From an uncultured Paracoccaceae bacterium (GTDB taxonomy: Bacteria; Pseudomonadota; Alphaproteobacteria; Rhodobacterales; Rhodobacteraceae): 64,000 bases of DNA. Positions 7,666 through 17,053 of this stretch are shown here, piece by piece. A program made the position numbers and the translations under genes. Below the pieces are notes generated by a model, which was given only the letters and a program-made list of their open reading frames with translations, was not told the origin of the DNA and did not search any database. The stretch is from positions 620,001-684,000 of the forward strand of contig CANMKB010000001.1 in assembly GCA_947498415.1 (NCBI GenBank), written 5' to 3'. Position 1 is the first letter of the stretch, and every line of letters starts with the position of its first letter.

Positions 7666-8514
7666 ATGAAACTGATGCGCTATGGGGACCGTGATGGTTC
7701 CAAAACTCCCTGCATCCTGGACGCTGATGGCGTGGCGCGAGACGCTTCTAGCATTGTTGGCGACTTCGGCCCGCGCTCTTTGACGCCAGAGGTGATTGAT
7801 CAGCTGAAATCTGTGGATCCAACCACGCTGCCCGTTGCGGATATCGAAGGCAAACGGATCGCACCACCCTCTGCGCAACCGTTCAATATCTACTGCATCG
7901 GTCTGAATTATTCTGACCATGCAGCGGAGGCGGGCCTGCCAGTGCCTGATGAGCCGATTCTGTTTAACAAATCCTCTGTGACCTACTGCGGTCCAAACGA
8001 TGACATCCTGTTCAGCGAAAAGATGACCAAGCTGGATTGGGAAGTTGAGCTGGGCATTGTGATTGGGAAGAAAGCGCTCAACATCTCAAAAGAGGATGCG
8101 CTGGACCATGTGCTGGGCTATGTGCTGGTGAACGATGTGAGCGAGCGTGCCTGGCAGATGGAGCGCGGGGGCCAATGGGCCAAGGGCAAGAGCTTCCCGA
8201 ATTTCTGCCCAACCGGTCCCGTGATTGTATCAGGCGATGAGCTGGATGACGCCAAGGCGCTGTCCATGTGGCTGGATGTGAACGGCACGCGGATGCAAAC
8301 CGGCAATACCGACACGATGATCTTTGATGTGGCGACCATCGTGAGCTACCTGAGCGAATTTACTGAACTGCAGCCAGGCGATCTGATCTGTACAGGCACC
8401 CCTCCGGGTGTGGGTGCAGGCATGGACCCGCAAGTCTGGCTGAATGTTGGCGACAAGGTCACGCTTGGCATCGAAGGATTGGGTGAACAAGCTCAGACCG
8501 TGGTGAAGTTATGA
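7666..8514 (+). CDS. Fumarylacetoacetate hydrolase family enzyme (diketo-acid hydrolase-like)
   Basis: A 282-residue FAH-family protein with a short N-terminal domain and the FAH core. The GLNYSDH motif is at 79-85, the acidic metal ligands E126 and E128 (DWEVELG) and D157 (VNDVSER), and the lid KGKSF at 173-177. Members of this length and motif set include 2,4-diketo-3-deoxy-sugar-acid hydrolases, which cleave a C-C bond to give pyruvate and a hydroxy acid, and acylpyruvases. It starts 2 bp after the enolase paralogue stop and overlaps the dehydrogenase by ATGA. The combination with an SDR is known from the oxidative branches of rhamnose and fucose breakdown, so the diketo-acid assignment is the best guess. 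Confidence 0.82.
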   Translation: MKLMRYGDRDGSKTPCILDADGVARDASSIVGDFGPRSLTPEVIDQLKSVDPTTLPVADIEGKRIAPPSAQPFNIYCIGLNYSDHAAEAGLPVPDEPILFNKSSVTYCGPNDDILFSEKMTKLDWEVELGIVIGKKALNISKEDALDHVLGYVLVNDVSERAWQMERGGQWAKGKSFPNFCPTGPVIVSGDELDDAKALSMWLDVNGTRMQTGNTDTMIFDVATIVSYLSEFTELQPGDLICTGTPPGVGAGMDPQVWLNVGDKVTLGIEGLGEQAQTVVKL

Positions 8515-9263
8515 ACCAATTTGATCTGAAGGGGCGTCGCGCCGTGATCACCGGAGGCGCACGCGGCATGGGCTTTGCGGTTGCAAAACGCTTTCTGGAA
8601 AGCGGTGCCTCTGTGGCGCTGTGGGATATCAGCGAAGAGACCCTGGCCCATGCCAAAGACACGCTGTCCTCGCTTGGTACGGTCGTCGCGCAGCGCGTTG
8701 ATGTTAGCGATTATGCAGATGTCGAAGCGGCTGCGGCACAGGTTGAAGCAGAGCTTGGCGGGATTGAGCTGCTGGTGAACTCTGCAGGGATCGCCGGCGT
8801 CAATGTGCCGGTCTCAGAATACCCAATCGAGACGTGGTACGCTGTGCAGAACGTGAACCTCAACGGGATCTTCCACACCTGTAAGGCCATTGTGCCAATC
8901 ATGCAGAAATCGGACTATGGGCGCATTGCAAATATCGCTTCGATTGCGGGCAAAGAAGGCAACCCGAACGCCTCGGCTTACTCTGTATCCAAGGCGGCGG
9001 TGATTGGTCTCACCAAATCTCTTGGGAAAGAACTGGCAACTTCCAATATCCGCGTGAACGCCCTGTGCCCGGCCGTGATCCGCACCGAGATGCTGGATGA
9101 CGTCACAGAAGAACAGCTGGCTTACATGCTGTCCAAAATCCCAATGGGTCGTCCCGGCACCATCGAGGAAATCGCCTCTATGGTTTCCTTCATGTGCTCA
9201 GAAGAGTGTTCCTATACCACTGGATTTGTTTTTGACCTGTCTGGTGGGCGTGCGACTTACTGA
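8511..9263 (+). CDS. Short-chain dehydrogenase/reductase of the sugar-acid operon
   Basis: A classical 250-residue SDR. The NAD(P)-binding TGGARGMG is at 14-21, the NSAG motif at 90-93, and the catalytic Ser144, Tyr157 and Lys161 are in place (YSVSK). An acidic residue after beta-2 (LWDI, D39) favours NAD over NADP. Its position after a diketo-acid-hydrolase-like gene suggests it oxidises the C4 hydroxyl of a 2-keto-3-deoxy acid, as the L-KDR/KDF dehydrogenases do. It is the last gene of the operon; no transporter follows, and a broken IS3 element begins about 250 bp downstream. Confidence 0.85.
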   Translation: MNQFDLKGRRAVITGGARGMGFAVAKRFLESGASVALWDISEETLAHAKDTLSSLGTVVAQRVDVSDYADVEAAAAQVEAELGGIELLVNSAGIAGVNVPVSEYPIETWYAVQNVNLNGIFHTCKAIVPIMQKSDYGRIANIASIAGKEGNPNASAYSVSKAAVIGLTKSLGKELATSNIRVNALCPAVIRTEMLDDVTEEQLAYMLSKIPMGRPGTIEEIASMVSFMCSEECSYTTGFVFDLSGGRATY

Positions 9264-9510
9264 AATATTTGTGGTCGTGCCGTTACATCTGTAGCTGTAC
9301 GACCTCGGTCATGGTTTGCCCCAAGCTCTTCAACCTTGCTATTCAAGGCGCGCAGAAGGTGAATAAAGAGCACACTTGGCATCGATGGCGATTGCAACGC
9401 GTTAGGTGCTGGATGTCATCACCAACCAAACTCGGTGGTTTATCCCAAGCCAAACCGCGATACGGCAAGAGAGAGTGGCCCAAACGATCACCGAAACTGA
9501 GTATCGCTAG
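9264..9510. other. Gap between the SDR gene and IS3 remnant B
   Basis: No intact gene is visible. Short open frames on both strands carry no recognisable domain and no good ribosome site. Given the neighbours, it may be a degraded end of a further mobile element, but no specific family could be recognised. Confidence 0.4.
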
Positions 9511-10247
9511 CTGAGCCTCCCCCACTGAACTGGTCCGCCGCTATGTTTAGGAAACGGAGGACCAAGAATGGCAAACAAACGACCGAAGCCCGAAGAGATT
9601 GTCTCGAAGTTACGGCAAGTTGATGTGTTGATGGGGCAAGGCATGTCCCGTCTCGATGTGATCAGACAGATCGGTGTTGTTGAACAAAGCTATTACCGCC
9701 GGCGTAAGAAATACGGTGGAATGGGTGTAGATCAATTGAAGGAGCTGAAGCGGCTTCAGAAGGAAAATGAACGGCTCAGAAGAGCTGTGTCTGATCTGAC
9801 GTTGGACCAATTGATCCTGAAGGTTCCAGCGAAACAACCGAAGAAGGGACGGTTCTGGCTGAATCCCTCTCATGGTTTGCTTTGCAATCCACTGTCGGGC
9901 AGTGGATGAATCATGCGTAAGGCTGCGGCCTGAATACCTAGCCACGTTTGGTCTTATGCATTGCCTGACAGGCGATTGCGAAGCAATCTGCCAAGAAGGA
10001 CTTCGTCCACTGCAGGACCGATGATGGCAAAGTCTTCCGCACGCTGAATATTCTTGATGAGCGCAGCCGTGAATGCTTGGCAATCAAGATACAGCGTAAG
10101 CTGAACTCGACAGGTGTCATCGACGCACTGACTGATCTGTTTATCAAGCGTGGAGCGCCAAAGTTCATACGCTCCGACAATGGCCCAGGATTCGTTGCTA
10201 AGGCCGTTCGGGGTTGGATCACTGCGGTTGGTGCAAAGACAGCGTAC
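9511..10247 (+). pseudogene. IS3-family remnant B (orfA fused to decayed orfB)
   Basis: The element starts around TGAGCCTCCCCCACTG at 9513 and carries OrfA from the ATG at 9568 (preceded by GGAGGACCAAG). OrfA keeps its helix-turn-helix and zipper but is fused at LILK to VPAKQPKKGRFW of OrfB, with a deletion at a CTGAAGG word shared by the two genes. The frame then stops at 9907-9909. Further OrfB pieces follow: VRLRPEY near 9915-9940, and the DDE core (FVHCRTDDGK, RECLAIKI, TDLFIKRGAPKFIRSDNGP) at about 10001-10245. It breaks off at AVGAKTA, where the tniB fragment begins. Confidence 0.8.
9568..9909 (+). pseudogene. IS3 OrfA/OrfB deletion fusion
   Basis: A 113-residue open frame within IS3 remnant B. 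Residues 1-90 are a standard IS3 OrfA (KRPKPEEIVSKLRQVDVLM, then the zipper LKELKRLQKENERLRRA), followed by 15 residues of OrfB sequence and an unrelated tail. It would bind DNA at most; it has no catalytic core. Its ribosome site GGAGG is intact, so it may still be translated. Confidence 0.6.
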
Positions 10248-10790
10248 ATGAAATTGTTGGGAGTTACGCGCTCGCGCAAAATCAAGAAGTTGACCCTGAC
10301 CTTATGTCCCAGGACTTTTTCGATCGATTGGTCACGGCAAGGGCGTATCGTTGGGGTCTGATCATCAAGCTGTTCGAAACTGCTGTAACTCAGGCAAAAA
10401 GAGTTGGCTCAAGCGTGCTTTTGCGGGAGCCTTTCGTTCAATGGTGGGTGACCAAAACTAAAGCCGCTCCAGCAGTAACGCCTTATCTACACCGATAGTT
10501 TGAGACGATGTATCGAAAGGAACATCCGTTTTTTAAGGCGATCCAAAGTTAAAGCGACATCAAAAACAGGAAAATTGATTAAACCCGTGTCATCCGACGC
10601 GGGTTTTTCTTTTTGACTAGAGGCACTTCCGCAGCTCATTTACAAATTGAGAATAGTTTGCGCAGACATTTTCTTTTTTGCGCAGACTATTTCTTCCTCT
10701 ATATCTTTGCCTTTTAAGGTATTGAATTTTAACAGATTTTGGAGGTCGTTGTTGGTGTTGAATTTGATTTGCGCAAACACTTGGTTTCTT
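10247..10790 (+). repeat. Direct repeat copy 2: decayed tniB 3' end plus transposon end
   Basis: A diverged duplicate of 2970-3514. It encodes the last part of TniB in frame (SYALAQNQEVDPDLMSQDFF and onward) but stops early at TAG near 10498, where copy 1 has GAGAC. The terminator hairpin at 10582 and TGCGCA repeats at 10659, 10679 and 10770 are kept, with the same 20-bp spacing of the first two. The left junction is abrupt: IS3 orfB joins tniB at CATGAAATTGTTGGGAG. The right end is 55 bp from the katG stop codon. Confidence 0.85.
10582..10615 (+). terminator. Terminator in the decayed transposon end
   Basis: The same AACCCGTGTC/GACGCGGGTT hairpin with a T-rich tract as at 3304. It now mainly insulates katG from readthrough on the opposite side. 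Confidence 0.75.
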
Positions 10791-10844
10791 AGGCAGCAAC
10801 AGGCCTCATACAGTTGGATGATGCACGAGGCCTGGTGTGTTTCG

Positions 10845-13073
<2,229 letters not shown>

Positions 13074-13127
13074 TTACCGTGTAGAGACAAGGTAGTGTAC
13101 CACCGTCATTAGTGGAAATTTTGTTTA

Positions 13128-13147
13128 TTCGTTATTTTGATAACTAA
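13128..13147. promoter_or_regulatory. Inverted repeat between katG and lacI-type gene
   Basis: The word TTCGTTATTTTGATAACTAA is a near-perfect dyad (GTTAT, four-base spacer, ATAAC, with outer TT and AA). It lies 133 bp upstream of the katG ATG and 139 bp upstream of the GTG of the divergent regulator, in an AT-rich stretch. It could be a regulator binding site for either gene. It lacks the central CG typical of LacI operators, so the binding protein is uncertain. Confidence 0.45.
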
Positions 13148-13285
13148 TACTTATGATTTTGAAGCGACATACTGCCACTGAGATCGAAAAAAATGCTGAG
13201 CCTTCCGTGAAATAGGATGGCTTGGCTTGCGCTATTGTTAATCCTCGCGATAATCAGGAAGACAAATCGGATAAGGAATTCCTAC

Positions 13286-14305
13286 GTGGCCAAAGACGAC
13301 AAACGCTCTCTCACGTTAAGAGACGTATCCGAAGCATCTGGTGTTTCCGAAATGACCGTAAGTCGCGTTTTGCGCAATCGTGGCGATGTCTCTGATGCGA
13401 CTCGTCAGCGTGTCCTGACGGCCTCTAAAGAGCTCGGCTACGTACCCAACAAAATTGCCGGGGCGCTTGCCAGTCAGCGGGTAAACCTTGTTGCGGTGAT
13501 CATCCCCTCTTTGTCCAATATGGTTTTTCCAGAGGTCCTTAGTGGGATCAGCGAAGTTCTTGAGAGCACTGATCTTCAGCCAGTTGTGGGCGTCACGGAT
13601 TATCTTCCTGAAAAGGAAGAGAAGGTTCTTTACGAAATGCTGTCTTGGCGCCCTTCGGGTGTCATCATTGCGGGCCTTGAGCATACGGATGCCGCAAAGG
13701 CTATGATGCGCGCGGCTGGGATTCCTGTCGTCGAAATCATGGATGTTGATGGGACGCCAGTGGATGCGGCCGTTGGCATTTCGCACCGCCGCGCGGGCCG
13801 TGAAATGGCCAAATCCATTTTGAAGGCTGGGTATCGTAACATTGGTTTCTTGGGTACAAAGATGCCCCTAGATCACCGCGCACGTAAACGGTTTGAAGGG
13901 TTCACCGAAGCCCTCGCCAAAGGCGGTGTCGAGGTGATGGACCAAGAGTTCTATTCTGGCGGATCAGCACTCGCAAAAGGGCGTGAAATGACCGAGGCCA
14001 TTTTGGAGCGCTCCCCTGATCTGGATTTCTTGTACTACTCCAACGATATGATTGGCGCTGGGGGGTTGCTGTATCTGCTGGACAAAGGGATCGATGTGCC
14101 CGGGCAAATTGGGCTGGCTGGTTTTAACGGTGTCGAGCTTTTGCAAGGTCTGCCGCGGCAGCTGGCGAGCATGGATGCCTGCCGGCGTGAATCCGGCCGC
14201 AAAGCGGCAGAAATCATTGCAGCGCGCGTTCAAAAAGAACCTTGCGAGTCCTTGATCGAACTTTCTCCGAAAATCTCATTCGGCGATACGCTCAAGCGCC
14301 GCTAA
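13286..14305 (+). CDS. LacI-family transcriptional regulator (GntR/gluconate-type)
   Basis: A 339-residue LacI/GalR-family regulator. The helix-turn-helix (LRDVSEASGVSEMTVSRVL) and hinge (NKIAGALASQRVN) are followed by a sensor domain of the periplasmic-binding type (VAVIIPSLSNMVFP onward). The GTG at 13286 is chosen because AAGGAATT lies just upstream and the HTH begins near residue 10; the 23 residues before it in the open frame are hydrophobic and atypical. The nearest relatives by motif regulate gluconate or related sugar-acid genes, but no such genes lie next to it; the neighbour on one side is katG and on the other the convergent glycan cluster. Its target is unknown. Confidence 0.85.
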   Translation: MAKDDKRSLTLRDVSEASGVSEMTVSRVLRNRGDVSDATRQRVLTASKELGYVPNKIAGALASQRVNLVAVIIPSLSNMVFPEVLSGISEVLESTDLQPVVGVTDYLPEKEEKVLYEMLSWRPSGVIIAGLEHTDAAKAMMRAAGIPVVEIMDVDGTPVDAAVGISHRRAGREMAKSILKAGYRNIGFLGTKMPLDHRARKRFEGFTEALAKGGVEVMDQEFYSGGSALAKGREMTEAILERSPDLDFLYYSNDMIGAGGLLYLLDKGIDVPGQIGLAGFNGVELLQGLPRQLASMDACRRESGRKAAEIIAARVQKEPCESLIELSPKISFGDTLKRR

Positions 14306-15981
14306 TCTTTTTTGCCTAGCTCTGACTGAGCCGCTCGCAGCGATTGTCTGAACTTTGGGCCGCGGCGTCTGTTTAAGACAGCTTCGCAAAAATAGGCGAC
14401 GCGGCTTGGCTTGCCTTGATCTTTCACAGCTTGCAAAAACTCTCGTAGGTATCGGCCAGTGTCTCTGCGGCGGCGCATGAGGCGGTAGAACTGCGGTCTG
14501 GTCAAATCCCCTGCAACGCAGCTTTCAATAACTTCTTTCAAAACACCCATGAGGACCCATAACGACGCCATGCGATGGCCAAGAAAACGGCATCGGAATT
14601 TTTCGATGTTGTCGCCCTGGAAGAGCGTTGCATGCATCGCATCTTGCGGCATACGCGGATCGTAAAACAAATAAGCTTTTGATGCGGACTTCAGATGCTC
14701 TGGCGCATAGCCGTAACGCGTGTTGAAATTCCGCCGCCACGCTTTGAGATACCGATATTCCCACGGTGCGGTTTCCCGGCAAAGTGTTGCTTGTGGTGAG
14801 ATCAAGATGACGGTTGATCCAGGGGCTGCGGCGCTAAAAGCGGCGGCTGCATACCCGCCCATAGAAGCCCCATAAAATACAACCTTTTTAAACCGATCAA
14901 AAAAGCCTTCTTCTTTGAGGCGATCAAAGAAATCGTATACGGCTTCGTCTCGATACCACGTCCAATCGTGGGCCATCAGGCCCAACATCGACCAGCCTCG
15001 CTTTGTGACAAACCCATATCCCCAAGGCATACGGTCGTCTCTAAAGTCATACACATGGTCAAGGTTTTCAAACGTCACGATTAGCGTGTCGCCTTTGTCG
15101 ACAAAGAGCGCACTATGTTCATCACCCAGCTCTTTGTAGAACCCCTCTTGATTGCCGAGCTCGGCCAGATGCGCACGCCAGTCTGATTTGCTTAGGTCTG
15201 TCACCTCTGGGATTTTTGGCTTTTGCACCAAAACGCGTATGCGATTGCCTTTCTCTGAAAGAATGGTGGTCGTTCCCAACGCGCTGAGTTGCTCTAACTG
15301 CTGCTCAGCTTGTGCTTTGCGCAAATCAAGGATGATCCGGCCGCCGGGTGCCACTCGCTCTCTGAAGAACGGCATGTACGCATCAATGGGGAAATGGAAG
15401 CCGCAAGCCAGAAAGCTAACCGCAAGATCGACGACGGGTAGTTCCATGACATCTTGGAGCACGGGGTTGGTAAGCGTGATGCGATCCGAGGGCACACCAT
15501 TTCTGGTGAGAATTTCAAACGCTTTTCCAAGGTCTGAATAGGCGGCACCTTGTTGATCAAACCCAAATTGCTTTGCATCGTTGGTTTCCATGTCAATCAA
15601 ATGCACATCAGCAGAAAAGTGATGGGCCGCTACGAGATCAAATAGACCGTAACCACATCCAATATCAGCAACACTTTTCGGAGCTGAATCTGCGAACAAC
15701 GGCACCAAAGCATCAAATTCTCCGGCCACTTCGGTCATCGCTGAATAGGCAAGCTTTACGTTGTGCTCTTCGGCGATCTGCTCGAGCGGCTCTGAGTTGC
15801 CCTCGGACCAAGCCTTGATGAGCTTTCCGCGTTCAGAAACCCCTTCGACAGAATTTAGAACATTCGAACGCTGCAAGATGAGGTTCAGAAAGTCACCCTT
15901 CCCAAGCATCGAGAAATCAAGCTGGTCAGCTTGGATCGTCTCGGTATGAGAGGGTTTGCGAAGGCGGATTACTCTGTTCAT
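14302..15981 (-). CDS. Methyltransferase fused to alpha/beta hydrolase
   Basis: A 559-residue two-domain protein. Residues about 75-250 form a class I SAM methyltransferase (motif I DIGCGYG at 106-112, acidic LIDME at 128-132, PGGRIILDL near 212-220). Residues about 290-480 form an alpha/beta hydrolase with nucleophile elbow GASMGG (Ser373). It lies last in a minus-strand glycan cluster, 9 bp after the glycosyltransferase stop. In that setting it may methylate and acylate or deacylate a surface glycan, but no substrate can be read. The gene overlaps the end of the convergent LacI-type gene by 4 bp. Neither domain looks broken. Confidence 0.7.
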   Translation of the reverse strand: MNRVIRLRKPSHTETIQADQLDFSMLGKGDFLNLILQRSNVLNSVEGVSERGKLIKAWSEGNSEPLEQIAEEHNVKLAYSAMTEVAGEFDALVPLFADSAPKSVADIGCGYGLFDLVAAHHFSADVHLIDMETNDAKQFGFDQQGAAYSDLGKAFEILTRNGVPSDRITLTNPVLQDVMELPVVDLAVSFLACGFHFPIDAYMPFFRERVAPGGRIILDLRKAQAEQQLEQLSALGTTTILSEKGNRIRVLVQKPKIPEVTDLSKSDWRAHLAELGNQEGFYKELGDEHSALFVDKGDTLIVTFENLDHVYDFRDDRMPWGYGFVTKRGWSMLGLMAHDWTWYRDEAVYDFFDRLKEEGFFDRFKKVVFYGASMGGYAAAAFSAAAPGSTVILISPQATLCRETAPWEYRYLKAWRRNFNTRYGYAPEHLKSASKAYLFYDPRMPQDAMHATLFQGDNIEKFRCRFLGHRMASLWVLMGVLKEVIESCVAGDLTRPQFYRLMRRRRDTGRYLREFLQAVKDQGKPSRVAYFCEAVLNRRRGPKFRQSLRAAQSELGKKD

Positions 15982-15990
15982 TGGGAACTC

Positions 15991-16989
15991 TTACTGGAAA
16001 ATCTTTACTGCACCAGACACCAGCTGGGCGCGCCATTCGCGCAGCTCTTTTGGTGTGACACTGTTGTTCTTTGCAAGCTGGGCGATGGGCTCATCGTTTT
16101 TCAACGCTTCGACCGCCAGCATCGCGCGAAAGCGAGGATCGTCAGGGCTCCCAGAAAATTTCACTTCTTTGGGTGTAATGGGCGCGTGTTTGGGATTGAT
16201 CCCATGTTTGTCTAACATGCGATCCAGAAACGAACCTCGACGGGGGCGATTGTTTTCGTCGTCTCTCAGTCGAGGTTTTAGACGGCGCGCCCACAGGTGA
16301 ACACCGTATGTATTTTCGCTGAACTTCGTTTCGGGATCATGCCGACTGACGATGAAATGGTTTCGATCTTTGAACGTTACTGCGTAAAACGCTGTCTGAT
16401 CCTGGGCTTGTTCAATTTCACCAGACTGTTTCAAAAACCATGTTACGGCACCAGGGCCTGTAAAACCCCAATCTTGTTCGGTCATATGAACGGGTCGCCC
16501 TGCGTCACGTTCCGCTTCAAGCTCTGCTATTTGATGTTTTTTCAACCATGGCCCAATGGCGTATGGGTCTTCGAAAAAGGACATGAGGTTTTTTAGGGCA
16601 ATGCTATTGCTGGGTAGGCCAAGAACCGCATTACAGACGAGATTGCGCTTTTCCCAGCCAAACACATGTTCACGTGTGAAAGCAAAGGGCCGATAACACA
16701 GAACATCACAGTCCACCCAAATTTTCCGGGTCTTCTGTAGCATATTCAAGCGCCACAGATCCGCGTGGATCGCGGGGCTTCCTGTCACCGCATGGCGGAA
16801 CATCGGCTCTGCTGGGAAAATGTCGGCTGCGTCGCCAGCAAAAACGCCATCTGGCAGGTTCTCAATCGGGTCATAGCTGTAGAGGGTGATGTGGTGTCCC
16901 GCATCTGCAAAGGATTTCAGGCACAGCTGTTCCAACCACGATAAGTTGCCGCCGATCCAAAGGCTTGCGATCTCTGGGAGCTTTGCCAT
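15991..16989 (-). CDS. GT32-like glycosyltransferase with transposase-like C-terminal tail
   Basis: A 332-residue protein. Residues 1-240 match the DXD-type glycosyltransferases of the GT32/alpha-1,4-GT kind: SLWIGGNLSWLEQLCLKSF at the start, HADLWRLNML, and the nucleotide-sugar metal motif WVDCDV with D93 and D95, then TEQDWGFTGPGAV. Residues about 287-332 resemble the N-terminal helix-turn-helix of IS3 OrfA proteins (LAVEALK, LAKNNSVTPKELREWRAQL, GAVKIF). The tail has no break from the enzyme and ends 9 bp before the next gene. It probably transfers a sugar onto a surface glycan; the tail may have been captured from an insertion element. Confidence 0.72.
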   Translation of the reverse strand: MAKLPEIASLWIGGNLSWLEQLCLKSFADAGHHITLYSYDPIENLPDGVFAGDAADIFPAEPMFRHAVTGSPAIHADLWRLNMLQKTRKIWVDCDVLCYRPFAFTREHVFGWEKRNLVCNAVLGLPSNSIALKNLMSFFEDPYAIGPWLKKHQIAELEAERDAGRPVHMTEQDWGFTGPGAVTWFLKQSGEIEQAQDQTAFYAVTFKDRNHFIVSRHDPETKFSENTYGVHLWARRLKPRLRDDENNRPRRGSFLDRMLDKHGINPKHAPITPKEVKFSGSPDDPRFRAMLAVEALKNDEPIAQLAKNNSVTPKELREWRAQLVSGAVKIFQ

Positions 16990-17053
16990 CTCTGCTTTTT
17001 GTCCTCGTTTTGGAAACAGTATAGCAGCACCGTTTCTGTTGTCAGTGCATTAG

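Noticed and set aside
9269..9514. Short frames between the SDR gene and IS3 remnant B
   Set aside because: No domain could be recognised and the segment is bounded by mobile-element debris.
1..10800. CRISPR-associated transposon
   Set aside because: A Tn7-like module raised the idea, but no Cas gene, CRISPR repeat array or TniQ gene is present; the TGCGCA repeats have unequal spacing and no spacers.
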